A DNA stretch of 64,000 nucleotides from Branchipolynoe longqiensis (lineage: Eukaryota > Annelida > Polychaeta > Phyllodocida > Polynoidae): assembly GCA_030323885.1 (NCBI GenBank), contig CM059203.1, positions 1,674,001-1,738,000 on the forward strand, read 5' to 3'. A program made the position numbers and the translations under genes. A model generated the notes under the pieces. That model worked only from the letters and a program-made list of their open reading frames with translations, did not search any database and was not told the DNA's origin. Shown in pieces: positions 52,106 to 63,114 of this stretch. Position 1 is the stretch's first letter, and every line of letters begins with the position of its first letter.

Positions 52106-52982
52106 AGCGGCTGTCACACCTCGCTGGATTGAGCAATGGACAGAATTGTCTAGTCCGGTGGTGATAAGTATCAAAATGTGTCAAAATGTTGCGCTATAGA
52201 CTACATCACGGTTCCGACTGTGCATGCGCTGAAAACAGCGTTGGGAGCAAAACAAAGGCGTACGCCCATTGAGTATGCCAATACGCATAGGGCAAAACTG
52301 GCATTTTATTCAAAATAACTAGAAATACATAACAATTTGGCATAAACATGGATGGAAGGATGCAACATAATAATATAATGAATATGTTTAAGACACAACT
52401 CTCCATAAACCATAGGATATAAATAAAAACATGAATAAAATAAATAAAACTGACTTTGGCTATGGCTTAACACTAGTCTGAGTGCCCAGATTTGCCTAAA
52501 TCTAAATGCACATGGCATAAGATGTGCTGATTATATTGATGTAAATGTAATGCTGGATAAAAGTTTAATATGTTAATTTATTATATATATTTTTTTAGTT
52601 GGTATTCTCTGTATCAAACAAGAGCTGAGATGAGCTGAAACTAGCACATTTCATAGCTGCACCCAGTGTATGAGCATGTGCCATGTGCTTCTTGCGGGCT
52701 TGTTTTGCTCTGATGCATCCCACAATGCACCGCGCCACTGGAACCATGATGTAGTCTATCGAGTCAATGGCCGCTGGACGAACGGACATGAAACGGACAT
52801 GAAATGGACATGAACAGATAGCCAATGGACGAAACAAACTCAAACCGGACAAGAACCATAGATGTCAGTCTGACGGCATCCGTTCCTAGTTTTGTGCATG
52901 TTCAAAACTTGTACAGACACAAAACGGACTTTGTTCAGTTTCTGTCCATTTCCCCCCAATCCGGTGAGGTGTGACAGGGCCT
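52106..52982. mobile_element. Harbinger-type MITE, GGACATGAAAC-word family, with a nested MITE
   Basis: The ends AGCGGCTGTCACACCTCGC and, reversed, AGGCCCTGTCACACCTCACC lie next to CTA/TTA. The interior repeats 'cggacatgaaa' words. The TA-type MITE at 52199-52756 is inserted in it. The uninterrupted relative is 57605-58020. Confidence 0.7.
52199..52756. mobile_element. 558-bp TA-type MITE, nested
   Basis: TA at 52197-52198 and 52757-52758. The ends are GACTACATCACGGTTCC and, reversed, GACTACATCATGGTTCC. Interior 'ctaacactagtctgagtgcc', 'acatggcataagatgtgctg' and 'cacaatgcaccgcgcc' match 58442-59028 and 46360-46640. Confidence 0.75.
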
Positions 52983-53100
52983 TTACTGTGCAGCATTTTC
53001 TGTGGAAGAGGTATTATACTTATAGGGGATTTCTACCACCAATCCACCCTCTGATATATATTATGTACATATGACTGCTTAAGATAGATTCTCACACTAA

Positions 53101-53674
53101 AGCTGAGATTCCACTTTACCGGATTGAGTATCGGACACAAACGGACAAAGAATTTTCTAGTCCGGTGGTTTTCGGTATCAAAATGTACCGAAATGTGTCG
53201 AAATGTTGCGCTTTCCGCCGGACGAAACGGATGTTAACGGACAAGGAATGTAGATTAACGAATACCCGTCGGACAATAACCGAATGATAACCAGACGACA
53301 ACCGAATGCCAAACGGACAGACTGAACATTAACGAATAGCCACCGGACTGTCACGGACGCACCGAAAAAAACCGACGGACCGAATTCCCCCAACACCGTC
53401 AACGGACTATTCAGGAGGCAAACCGGAGACATAACGGATGGGTACTGGACATGAAACGGACTAAACGGACTTAAAACGGGCACCAACCGTACAGGTCAGT
53501 CCGGCGGTGTCCGGTACAAGTTTTGTGCGTGTTCAAAACTTGCCACCGGGCACCACCGGACAGATAACGGACATGCCGGATGGGTACCGTACATAAACCG
53601 GATATTGATGTCTTTCAACGGACAGTGTCGGTTTTCTATCCAGTACCCCAATCCGCTGAGGTGTGACTGAGCCT
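53101..53674. mobile_element. 574-bp Harbinger-type MITE, CCGGACA-word family
   Basis: TAA duplicated (53098-53100 and 53675-53677). The right end reversed reads AGGCTCAGTCACACCTCAGC; the left end is diverged (AGCTGAGATTCCACTTTACC). 'accggac', 'aacggac' and 'gccggatg' words recur throughout. Confidence 0.65.
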
Positions 53675-53769
53675 TAAGTTGCATGTGGTATATCAAATGC
53701 TATGCATCACATATTGTATGCTGCACTATGTATCATCAGAAACGATGCGCTGGCCAAATCGTTAAGAAC

Positions 53770-54078
53770 TGTGCGTGGCTTCCTGAGTGGGAAGTCATGG
53801 GGGTCCAACTCTGGCCAAGTCAAACCAATGACGTACACAATTTATACTTGTCGCTACCTAGCCTAGCAATCAGCATTACTAGGATAGGGCAAGGACTGGG
53901 TTGATCAATATCAGGATAATGCGACTGAGTTGGATATTGGGACATGGTGCTGGCAACCCAGTGTTCCATTGTGGCAGCACTAAAAAGTGACCATGAGTGT
54001 GCACTGTCACAAGTAATTGCACATCTTGATATGACCTTGGGTATTGTCAGGATGTAAGACCCCAACAGACAAGCATCA
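53770..54078 (+). mobile_element. SINE type 1
   Basis: A weak head ('gtgcgtggcttcctgagtgg'), then the full body ('agtcaaaccaatgacgtac', 'aggatagggcaaggactgg', 'gacatggtgctggcaaccca') and tail 'gaccccaacagacaagc'. Confidence 0.7.
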
Positions 54079-54228
54079 TAAGGATCTCGGCCCAATGCTG
54101 TGTCACTGTCACCGCCATCTTAAATAGCAATTTGTCGATGTTGACTTGAAGAACTTCGGATGGGAAACATTTACAGGTAACTAACTCTGCATTATTATTT
54201 TGTTATCGGACTTGTGTGCTTGCTTTAA

Positions 54229-54575
54229 AACTGCATAGTCCGATAAAGCATCAATTTTTCAAATCCAAAGCAATTATCTAGATTTAATTCTACATATCTA
54301 ACTTAGATACTGCGGCCCTTATTATGAATTTGTTGCCATATAGACGGGAATACTGAATCAATTTAACAGAACATGTTGCTGCAGAAGCCTATGGTGTGAA
54401 AGTTTTAGCACGCTTGCCAAAACTAATTTGACGTATTTGCATTTAAAATATCTCAAACGTTAACCATTTACAATAAAAGTTATTTCAAACTAAAGTAAGG
54501 TAGATTGTAACAATCAAATTAATATACTTATCTCAGAAAAATGATAGAAATTCAAAACTATCGGACTATAAAACT
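54229..54575 (-). mobile_element. 347-bp TTAA-type MITE
   Basis: TTAA at 54225-54228 and 54576-54579. Ends AACTGCATAGTCCGATAAAG and, reversed, AGTTTTATAGTCCGATAG. The interior is the reverse complement of 56933-57283. Confidence 0.75.
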
Positions 54576-54759
54576 TTAATACTGGTTTAATACTTTAACA
54601 CTAGTGCCATACGAAGCGACTAGAACATAGCAAAGATTAATATCGTAAACCCTGTGCAATAAAAACCAAATGATGTTGATGTATTTGAAATTATAGCATA
54701 ATATCTGAATCAGTTAGAAATCCGCAATGTTTATAAATTAACAAGATATTACTTTTTTT

Positions 54760-54945
54760 CTTTTTCTTTTTGTTGTTGTACACTAGTTGATTAAGCAGGG
54801 GAAATTTCAATCGAGGACAATTGGTCTTCCTCATTCCTTGCCCTATCGTAATAATGCTGAGCGCCTGGCTAGGAAGCAACAAGTATCAATTTTTAAGTCA
54901 TTGGTTTGACTCGACCAGGGTTCGACCCCACGGTCTACCAACATG
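54760..54945 (-). mobile_element. Fusion of SINE type 2 tail and SINE type 1 head/body
   Basis: 54760-54835 on the - strand is the type 2 tail ('ggaagaccaattgtcctcga', 'tttcccctgctta'). 54836-54945 is type 1 from the B-box ('gtggggtcgaaccctggtcg') through 'ggcgctcagcattattacga'. A 'catcatcatcatcatc' run follows. Confidence 0.6.
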
Positions 54946-56138
54946 GTCATCATCATCATCATCCTGTCGGGCGCTATGCGACAAAGACTGCTTTCATTAC
55001 TTGACTGCTGCTCTCCATTTAGCTCTCTGCTGTGAGAGTGATGTCCATCAAGGTAGATGACTTAATTTAGTGTGGCGTGCATTTTGTTTCAGATAGTCTT
55101 TAGCAATGTAGGATTTGTAAGATGTAGTATGGCTACATGTAATACAGATACACATAACTAATCTAGGATAATATTAAGTTTTAATCAGATAATCTTGTCG
55201 GTAACAATTACAAAATTATGACCCTCGGATGTAAAATAAAAAATAAATTATCATTTCAGTAAAGTAATATTCAATGTTTTGAAAATCGAACTAAATAAAA
55301 ACAACTGGTGATTCAGTTTTGAATGCATGGGTTTGAGTTATTTCTCTATTATGTAAGCATAATAAAGAAGATATAGGTGGCGCCACACAGCGGATAAATT
55401 CCATACTAGTGTTGGGTTAGAAGTCTGGGAAGTATTCCTACCTATGTGCATGGCAAGATATTTCTAATTTGCATCACCCCTACGACAGTAGCATGTAGCA
55501 TGGCATGTCAATATGGGCAGCACTATAAAGCCACCTTGGGAATGTTTAGTGAGAAGTAGGTCCCTACCTGATGTGGTATCAGATGATGCTAGGATATAAA
55601 AGTCCCTTCCCAGCAAGATCGGGACTCCTCATTCCCCACACCAATGAATTAAATTATTTATTTACTACAGAACAAATCAGTAGTCAAGATATATTAACTT
55701 ACTAACACAAAAATACCCCAACTAATACCAAACTCCTGACAACATAATATAAAGTAATTAAAGGTATTAGTATATATTTAATTGAAAATCCTAAACTAAC
55801 AATTAAAACCTTGAAAGTAAATGTAAAATGATTTAATGTACCTCATAGTCATTACTTATTGCATTGTGTACACTTTAATTTCATAATTTACCTCACACTT
55901 CAATTTAATATATAAACCATGTTAAAAGAGTGTGTAAATACCTATATACCTGTAACACTTATGGTTGAAAGACACTGACAAACGATATATATGAATAAAA
56001 TTCCTTCACCACCACCCCAACCCACCGCCCAAATAAACCCCAAGCATTCAGACAACATCTGAAGAACTCTCTCGATTTCTATTAATTAAGAGCGGCTAAT
56101 AGGTTCCAAACCTATTATAGCTGTATCCTATTGATTGA
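54946..56138. other. AT-rich spacer with minor repeat traces
   Basis: 54970-55010 ('gcgacaaagactgctttcat') recurs reversed near 61570-61600. 55520-55610 resembles a decayed type 1 SINE body ('gggcagcactataaagccac'). The rest shows nothing. Confidence 0.4.
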
Positions 56139-56155
56139 TTGATTGATTGATTGAC
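56139..56155 (-). repeat. (AATC)n tail, possible LINE 3' end
   Basis: 'attgattgattgattga' is the reverse of the AATC run that ends the LINE tails at 8385 and 46120. The DNA on its right is not clearly LINE. Confidence 0.4.
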
Positions 56156-56928
56156 AGGCATTCAGACTGATATATTAAAGGGGCAGTCAGATGAAAGAAT
56201 AACATTTTTAAAGCAAAAATCTTGCCTAGATTTGATCATAAATAACTAACATATATATCATGTGTTCTCATTCAAGATTTATTGCAGCCTGGTCCTGCTA
56301 TGCTCAAAAATTGGTAGAAAAGGGCTCAATAGGCTTTACAAAATAGGCTCTAAAAGGTAAAAGGAAAATACCAGAAAAGGGGAAGAAGAAAGGTGTGTTC
56401 AGCTTTCCGATATGCAAGTGATGGGGCCCCTTTGTTGGCCGCCCGGGGCTTGACTCTCATGCTGTAGACCCCACAAGCAAGTAGGAGAACAAGTACGTTT
56501 GCTTCTCACGTCTTTAAATCTCCACTCACTGCGGCATCCATGATCAAGTGACCCGCCTCTGCCCTGCCGGGTCCCACCTCAACTTCATCGGGGGAGGTTA
56601 CTCTCGCCGCATGCAGTAGGTGGCAGCCCTGTTGCGGCGCTGCCCGGCGGCTACTGTACCGCCACCTATCGCTGTAAACTGCCATGGTGACAGAGCAGTC
56701 CTTGCTGCCACTGTATGGTAGTGGAGCTCATGTCTGGACTACTGCATGGATAATTAATTTAACATGTTTTCAATTGAAATATTTCCAAAGTTAAACATAT
56801 AAAATAACAAATTACTTCAAACTAAACTAAAGTAGATTATAATGATCAACCTAATGTATTTAGCTCAAACACATGGCAAGAATTAAAAATGTCGGATTTT
56901 GCAACTTCGAGTATGGAGGACTCGCATA
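56156..56928. other. Spacer with a GC-rich block
   Basis: 56400-56720 is GC-rich with no domain in any frame. 56755-56905 resembles the interior of TTAA MITEs ('tactttcaaactaaactaaa'-like, 'gattataatgatcaacctaa'). Confidence 0.4.
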
Positions 56929-56932
56929 TTAA

Positions 56933-57283
56933 AGTTGCATAGTCTGATGGTTTTGAGTTTCTGTAATTTTTCTGAGATTAACATATTAATTTGATTGTTA
57001 TTATAATCTACCATACTTTAGTTTTAAGTAACTTTTATTTTAAATCGCTAACTTTCGAGATATTTGAAGCATAAACATGTCAAATTAGTTTTGGCAAGCA
57101 TGCCAAAACTCTTGACACCATAGGCTTCTGCAGTAACAGGTTCTGTTAAATTGACTCTGTATTCCCTTCTATGTCACAACAAATGCTTAATAAGTGCATC
57201 ACTAGCTAAATTAGATATGTTGAATTACATTTAGATAATTGTTTTGCCTTTGAAAATTTGATGATTCATCGGACTATGCAGCT
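56933..57283 (+). mobile_element. 351-bp TTAA-type MITE, best copy
   Basis: Exact TTAA at 56929-56932 and 57284-57287. Ends AGTTGCATAGTCTGATG and, reversed, AGCTGCATAGTCCGATG. The TTAA target suggests piggyBac or Kolobok mobilisation; the end sequence is not typical piggyBac (which begins CC). Confidence 0.8.
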
Positions 57284-57552
57284 TTAACTATGTTGTGAAT
57301 TAATTTAAGTGCATTATTTCCATGAAAACTCATCACTGAATCGATTTGTCTTCTATCTGATGACATTAAGTACAAGATTACAGGCCTCCGCATATAAAGC
57401 TGAAGTGATAGATAATTCTTTATCTCAAATTCGGTAAATCTGTTTAGAAATTATTAACATCCACAGCGTGTAATCAAGCATAACATAATGACCTTAGATG
57501 TTGCTAGGACGTAAAAGAAACTTCAAAGTGTGCAAAGTTTCTTATGTATTAA

Positions 57553-58328
57553 AGCTGCATAGTCTGATAAAATCATCAAATTGTTGAAAGCAAAAGCATT
57601 ATTAAAGCCCATGTCACCTCACCGGATTGAGGAAACAGAAAGAAACCGAACAAAGTCTGTTGATATCTGGCAAATTCTGGTTTGTGGCCATTGCATATCT
57701 GTTGATATCCATTGATATCCGGCCCGATCCGTTAGAAGTTTTGAACATGCACAAAACTTAGAACGGATGCCACCGGATTGATATCTACGGTTCTCGTCTG
57801 GTTTGAGTCCATTTAGTCCGCTTACCGTCCGTTGGCTATCCTTTCATGTTCGTTTCATGTCCGTCTCATGTCCGTTTCATGTCCGTTCGTCCAGCGGCCT
57901 TTGACCCGAAATCACAACATTTTGACACATTTTAATACATTTTGATACTTCTCACGCCTGAACACCACTGGACTAGACAATTCTGTCTGTTGCACAACCC
58001 GGCGAGGTGTGGCAGCCGCTTTAGATTTGAACCAACATATCTAACTTAGACAACGGTGAACTGATTAACTAAATGCTGCTACATAGAGTGATAGAGTGGT
58101 ATACTAAGTCAATTTAATTAAAATAACACCTGTTGCTGTTGAAGCATATGGGGTCAGAGTTTTGATAAGCATGCCAAAATTAATTTAGCATCCTCAAATA
58201 TATCTCATAAGTTAGTCATTTAGGATCACTGGCACTTCAAACTAAAGCAATGTAGATAATAACTATCGACCTATAATATATTTACTTAATAAATTAACAG
58301 CAGCTCAAAACCATCGGACTATGCAACT
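57553..58328 (-). mobile_element. TTAA-type MITE with a nested Harbinger-type MITE
   Basis: Left TTAA 57549-57552 and right TTAG 58329-58332. Without the insert it is about 357 bp, as expected for the family. Confidence 0.7.
57605..58020 (-). mobile_element. 416-bp Harbinger-type MITE, GGACATGAAAC-word family
   Basis: TTA duplicated (57602-57604 and 58021-58023). Ends AAGCCCATGTCACCTCACCG and, reversed, AGCGGCTGCCACACCTCGCC. 'tttcatgtccg' is repeated four times (about 57842-57890). Confidence 0.75.
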
Positions 58329-58441
58329 TTAGTATGAGTCAATAAACAGTGTGTCTATTTCCATATCAATATCTCCATCCTGATATGACCTTAAATGTTG
58401 CAAAGATGTAAAACTCCAACTACCAATCAACCATATCAATA

Positions 58442-59028
58442 GACTACATCACGGTTCCGACTGCGCATGCGCTGAAAACGGCGTTGGGAGCAAAGCAAAG
58501 GCATACGGCCATTGAGTTTGCCAATGCGCGCAGTGAAAAACGTTAGTTTTATTCAAAAATAATAGAAATCCAAAACCCTAACCTTATCAATTTAATATAA
58601 TCTTTTTGTTAAACATGTTTTCTATATGTATTCCAAGCGGTTTGTGCCTAGGTGGTGTGGTTTTATCAATATTTTACTTTTTCTGTATGGAGATTGCTCA
58701 CTGCCATTGACAATGCATTGAGTACTCTAGCTATGGCTCTAACACTAGTCTGAGTGCCTAGATCTTTCTAAATCTAAATGCACATGGCATAAAATGTGCT
58801 GATTATATTGATGTAAATGCAATGCTGGATAAAAAGATTAATATCTTAATTTATTATACATATTTTTTTAGTTGGTATTCTATGTTTCAAACAAGAGCTG
58901 AGATGAGCTGAAACTAACACATTTGATAGCTGCACCCAGTGTATTAGCATGTGCCATGTGCTTTTGGGGGGGTTGCTTTGCTCTGATGCATCCCACAATG
59001 CACCGCGCCGCTGGAACGTGATGTAGTC
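58442..59028. mobile_element. 587-bp TA-type MITE carrying the 200-bp module
   Basis: TA at 58440-58441 and 59029-59030. Ends GACTACATCACGGTTCC and, reversed, GACTACATCACGTTCC. The left half holds one copy of the tandem module ('caaaaccctaacct', 'ttttctatatgtattccaag', 'ggtttgtgcctaggtgg'). Confidence 0.75.
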
Positions 59029-59030
59029 TA

Positions 59031-59367
59031 TACCAAAGTTGAGCTAACTCCGCCTCTCAACACCAGAGGACGGGCCTGCGCTAGCTTCCGTCCGCTACTA
59101 CCAGGTGGCGCCACTGATCACAGAAGCCTTGTTCTAGTTAGGTGTAAATAAGCCTATATGTTACAGATGAGACGAGCAAGTCGAGAGATTCGGAATCTAC
59201 CTGGCTGAAATTTAAACTTTGATTCCGACCGGCTCAGAATAGGATTCCACAGTCACACAGGTGAGACGAATATTTAGCGGATGTATTTTGATTCCAAATC
59301 TAGTTGGCTGAATTCCGAAGTTTGAGTTTGATCAGTGCTAGAATTCTAACCTCAACCAACTCAGCTG
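59031..59367. other. Spacer, nothing recognised
   Basis: 'gattccga' and 'gaattc' words recur (59190-59350), a weak repeat. No gene. Confidence 0.35.
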
Positions 59368-59371
59368 TTAA

Positions 59372-59856
59372 GGTTGCATAGTCCGAGAAAAGCAAATTTA
59401 AAAAAACCAACACATTCAGCAAGATTTGAACCTACATGTCGACCTCCATTTGTGTGCAAAAATATAGTTCTTTTTTGCCATAACGAGCTGGCATTAGAGG
59501 CCTAATAGGGCCTATATAATCTATCAGTCAGAAGAGGATCTGTAAGTTAGATACTGATGCACATATTAAGCATTTGTCACTACATATCAGGGACTACTCA
59601 GTCAACTTAATAGAATCTGTTACTGGTGAAACCCATTGCACTATAGGGTCAGAGTTTTGACAAGCATGCCGAAATTAATTTGGCATGTTTGCACTTCAAT
59701 GACCTGATATGACCGTAGATGTTTCTAGGACGTCAAACAAGTTAGTCAGTTTAAATCAAAATGACTTCAGAATAAAATACGGTCGATTCCAATGACCCAC
59801 AAAATATATTCATCTCACAAAATGGCAGAAACTCAAAACCATCGGACTTTGCAACT
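59372..59856 (-). mobile_element. TTAA-type MITE, degraded
   Basis: Left TTAA 59368-59371 and right TTAG 59857-59860. Ends GGTTGCATAGTCCGAG and, reversed, AGTTGCAAAGTCCGATGG. A SINE-tail scrap ('tgatatgaccgtagatgttt') is inserted near 59702. Confidence 0.6.
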
Positions 59857-60039
59857 TTAGCGCGTATTCCTGACATGAATATTTACTGTCGGTATAAACC
59901 GATGAAAGCGATAACATTTTCAAAACCAAATCTATGCTCAACATTTGATTCTACGTATCCATGTTCAAATTAACCGTGTAACATCCATCCATAACATTAT
60001 TTTAACACACACAACAAATTCAAACCAGATCAGACGGTG

Positions 60040-60290
60040 TTCTCTGTGGCGGAGTGGTTAGAGTGTCTGACTTTTTTCTAGGTCGGACTCCTAATCGGAT
60101 GGTCATTGGTTCAATTACCCGTGCCTCCACTTCTGCATATTTGGATTTCCACCACTGTGTATAACTTACAGCGTCATCAAAGGCCAGTTGCTCTCATCCC
60201 ATGTCTATGTGGTGTGGGAGGTTAAAAATCCCTTGGGTCGGTAAAAGTGTAGGCTATGGCTTTCTATCGACAAACTGTCTAATGGTGAAA
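60040..60290 (+). mobile_element. SINE type 2 with T6 tract, 3' end altered
   Basis: The head 'gtggcggagtggttagagtg', 'tctgacttttttctaggtcg' and 'ggttcaattaccc', and the body to 'ggctatggctttctatcgac'. The tail diverges after that. Confidence 0.75.
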
Positions 60291-60414
60291 ACAAGTCTAT
60301 TCAGACTTATCCATGATAGGCAGTATAAATCTTCTTCTTCAAGAAAAAAAAATCCTAACAACTTACACAGTTGTTAGTCTAAGCATGCTTCACTTCTATT
60401 TCATAGCTTTGTTT

Positions 60415-60750
60415 ATTTGTTGTTGTTTTACGTCCTAGAAACATCTATGGTCATATCAGTACAGGTACCGACTTGTAGCAGTGCCCACTCATGGCGACTT
60501 CATAGTGCTGCCCCACCTGGAGACCAGGCCACCAGCACCATGACCTGATATCCCACTCGGTCACATTATCATAACACTGAGCTAGTCCTTGCCCTTCCTA
60601 ATAATGCCGAGCACCTGGCTAGGAAGCGACAAGTATCAATTTTTGAGTCATTACTTTGACTCGACCAGGGTTTGAACTCATGGGTTCGGATCCCCCGATC
60701 TCCCAAAAGAGGAGACGGATGCTCAACTCATTTGGCCACCCATCCTAGTC
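60415..60750 (-). mobile_element. SINE type 1 (Leu/Ser-like head)
   Basis: On the - strand the head 'gatgggtggccaaatgagtt' and 'gagcatccgtctcctctttt' resembles that of 49642. The full body follows, and the tail is 'aaaacaacaacaaataaac'. Confidence 0.75.
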
Positions 60751-60801
60751 TATTACATAGAGTAAGCCTATCCAACTATGCATTTCTTGGTATGTTATTT
60801 A

Positions 60802-61110
60802 AGGCTCAGTCACACCTTACCGGATTTGGGGAAACGGATAGAAACTGGACACTGTCTGGTGAAATACATCAATGTCCGGTTTATATACGATTAGCATCCA
60901 GCGTTTCCATTCTCTGTCCGGTGTGTACGGTGGCAAGTTTTGAACATGCACAAAACTTGTACTGGACACCGCCGGACTGATGGTATATGTTTTTGATATG
61001 GTTTCGGCGTGTCCGTTAACAGTCCGGTACATGTCCGGTTGATGTTCGGTCTGTCCGTTTGACATTCGGTTGTCGTCCGGTTATCGCGCGGTTATCATCC
61101 AGTTTCGCGT
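60802..61110 (+). mobile_element. Harbinger-type MITE, CCGGT-word family, left part
   Basis: It begins AGGCTCAGTCACACCTTACC after TAA. 'tgtccggt', 'gttcggt' and 'gtccggtt' words recur to about 61095. No right terminus is seen. Confidence 0.6.
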
Positions 61111-61889
61111 CCACCTCCCATTTTGTTAGGAGTCACAAATCGGTACCTATCCTGATATAACCTTATATATTCCCAGGTTGTAAAACCCCAACAAGCAAAC
61201 AAATCCAGTTTGATTGGTGAGTAGTGGGTATTGCAGGTATTGCAGGTATAGCAATACCTCAGGGAGTTTGACGCCCCTGCCTTGCAGAGTTGTAAACCAC
61301 TGCCTTGTGGTACAGGTTCTTGACAGAACCGAAGGCTAAGGGAGCAAACCCTAAACAGAAAACCATGTCACTGTGGCAGCACTAAGGGCAGTTGATGTAT
61401 GGAACTCCCAACATCTCCCGATCAGCCACTGCAGGGACAAATAGTTTTGCGCCTGTCTTGACATGTTCTTGCCGGTCTGAAACCTCTATTTGCTCCCTGA
61501 GAGAGTGCCGCTGGTAACTTGCAAAAGCCAGCAGCACTTCAACACTTTTGCAGGCAGCTTTCATGAAATGTAATGAAAGCAGTCTTTGTCGCATCGTGAC
61601 CGACAGCATGATGATGATGAGTGGGTATTGCGCACTATGCTTCGTGCGTTGTGCTAATGTCACTACTGTTGTTGTTTTAAACACTGCTGTACTCTACTCA
61701 GACGAGGCGGTGTGATTGTTCACTTGTAGGGGAGTAGCCTACTCTATCGACTACCGGTACCCACAGCACACCTGGTTAGGTACCCCTGATCAACAAGCAC
61801 AGGTAAGTTTATCATCATCATAAACCAAGATTCCACTAATGGGTACTTCAACATGAGACATTATCAATATCACATACCCCATGCAATAA
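61111..61889. other. Spacer with decayed SINE end and repeat trace
   Basis: 61135-61200 is a type 1 SINE 3' end ('cggtacctatcctgatataa', 'aaccccaacaagcaaac'). 61565-61600 is the reverse of 54975-55005. Otherwise nothing is supported. Confidence 0.4.
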
Positions 61890-62660
61890 GCATCTTGTGA
61901 CATGCAATGTGTCTTATGACATGCGAGGTGCATCTTATGACATGCGATGTGCGTCTTGCATCATGCAATGCGTGTCATGCATCATGTGATGTGTTTCTTG
62001 TGACATGTGATGTGCATTTTGCTACATGTTGGCCGTAATCGATTAACACGACCCGGGCGACTCGGGTCACCCGAGTTGCTAGAATTTCAAATCGAACACC
62101 GCGAGTGGAGTCGAGAAATACACGTGCCGTGTGCAAAACGATCCGACGCCAGTAACCCACCTCTTGGCTGGGGTTTGCTAGGAGCGATGACGTCACATCT
62201 GTGCTGGTACCTGTAGGATAACTGCTACCAGGACAACTTCTGCGTGTTGTTTTAATGCTTTTTTTTTAATAACCCAGATTTTCAGGTTATACAATCATAA
62301 AATACTTTAAATCATATTTTGAAGTACTTCTGTCGGTTATTGAAAAGAAATATTTAGTTTTAGATTAAGCCACCATTGTGTCCGCCCCGAGCGTATTCGT
62401 TTATTCAACCCGAGTCTGTAGGATGTGCGCATGCGCCAAAAGGTGGCTCGGGTGACCGGAGTTGATTAATCGATTACGCCCGTGATGTGCATCTTATGAT
62501 GTGTCTTGTGACATGCGATGTGTGTCTTATGATGTGCGTCTTGCGACATGTGATATGCATCATGTAATGTGTACAATGGTGTATCTTGCATCATGCAATG
62601 TGTGTCATGCAACATGCGGGGTGTGTCTTGTGATATATGATAAGTGCCAGGTGATGTGTG
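61890..62660 (+). repeat. Minisatellite of 'atgtgcatcttatgacatgcg' words, split by a MITE
   Basis: About 20-22-bp units: 'tgtgacatgcaatgtgtctt', 'gcatcatgcaatgcgtgtca' and variants. It is interrupted at about 62029-62482. Confidence 0.75.
62029..62482. mobile_element. About 450-bp MITE, CACCCGAG-word family
   Basis: The ends GGCCGTAATCGATTAA and, reversed, GGGCGTAATCGATTAATC are followed by words such as 'gggtcacccgag' and 'cggtcacccgag'. The interior is AT-rich. The flanking minisatellite runs on both sides. The target duplication is not clear. Confidence 0.65.
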
Positions 62661-63114
62661 ATGTGCCTCTTGCATAAGTGGCTTGTGTTTAAAATAAATT
62701 ATTTATATTCTTAGCAGCGATTCTGGTGTAGAGAAGTGATAAATTCACTGTCACACGTCTGTCCTTGTCCTGATATGAGCCCAGACATATCTAAAACTCC
62801 ATTCAGTCACTCACCTAGATAAAACATTCACCCAGTACTTGTAGTACACGGGTGAAGACCAGTCTTATCTAAAAACGGTCGAAAAATCGGGCTGATGAAA
62901 TGAGTCTTTATGAGAGCTTAATTTCACAATCTAAGAAGCAACATTTATTCTTTGTATATGTCTTCATATTTACCTGCTACGTTTGAGTTGGAAAATATAA
63001 TAAAACATATACTTTAATGCAATTTAAAAGTGAAATCGACGGCATCTTGTGTTTTTGCATTCTCTCCCATTTCACCAACTCTGTGTTGATATAAGTAACC
63101 ATTTGACACTTTTT
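62661..63114. other. AT-rich spacer
   Basis: 'cactgtcacac.tctgtccttgtcctgatatgag' words near 62750 recur near 63545, and 'aaaactccattcagtcactc' recurs at 62791 and 63580. These are traces of a type 1 SINE end. No gene. Confidence 0.4.
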
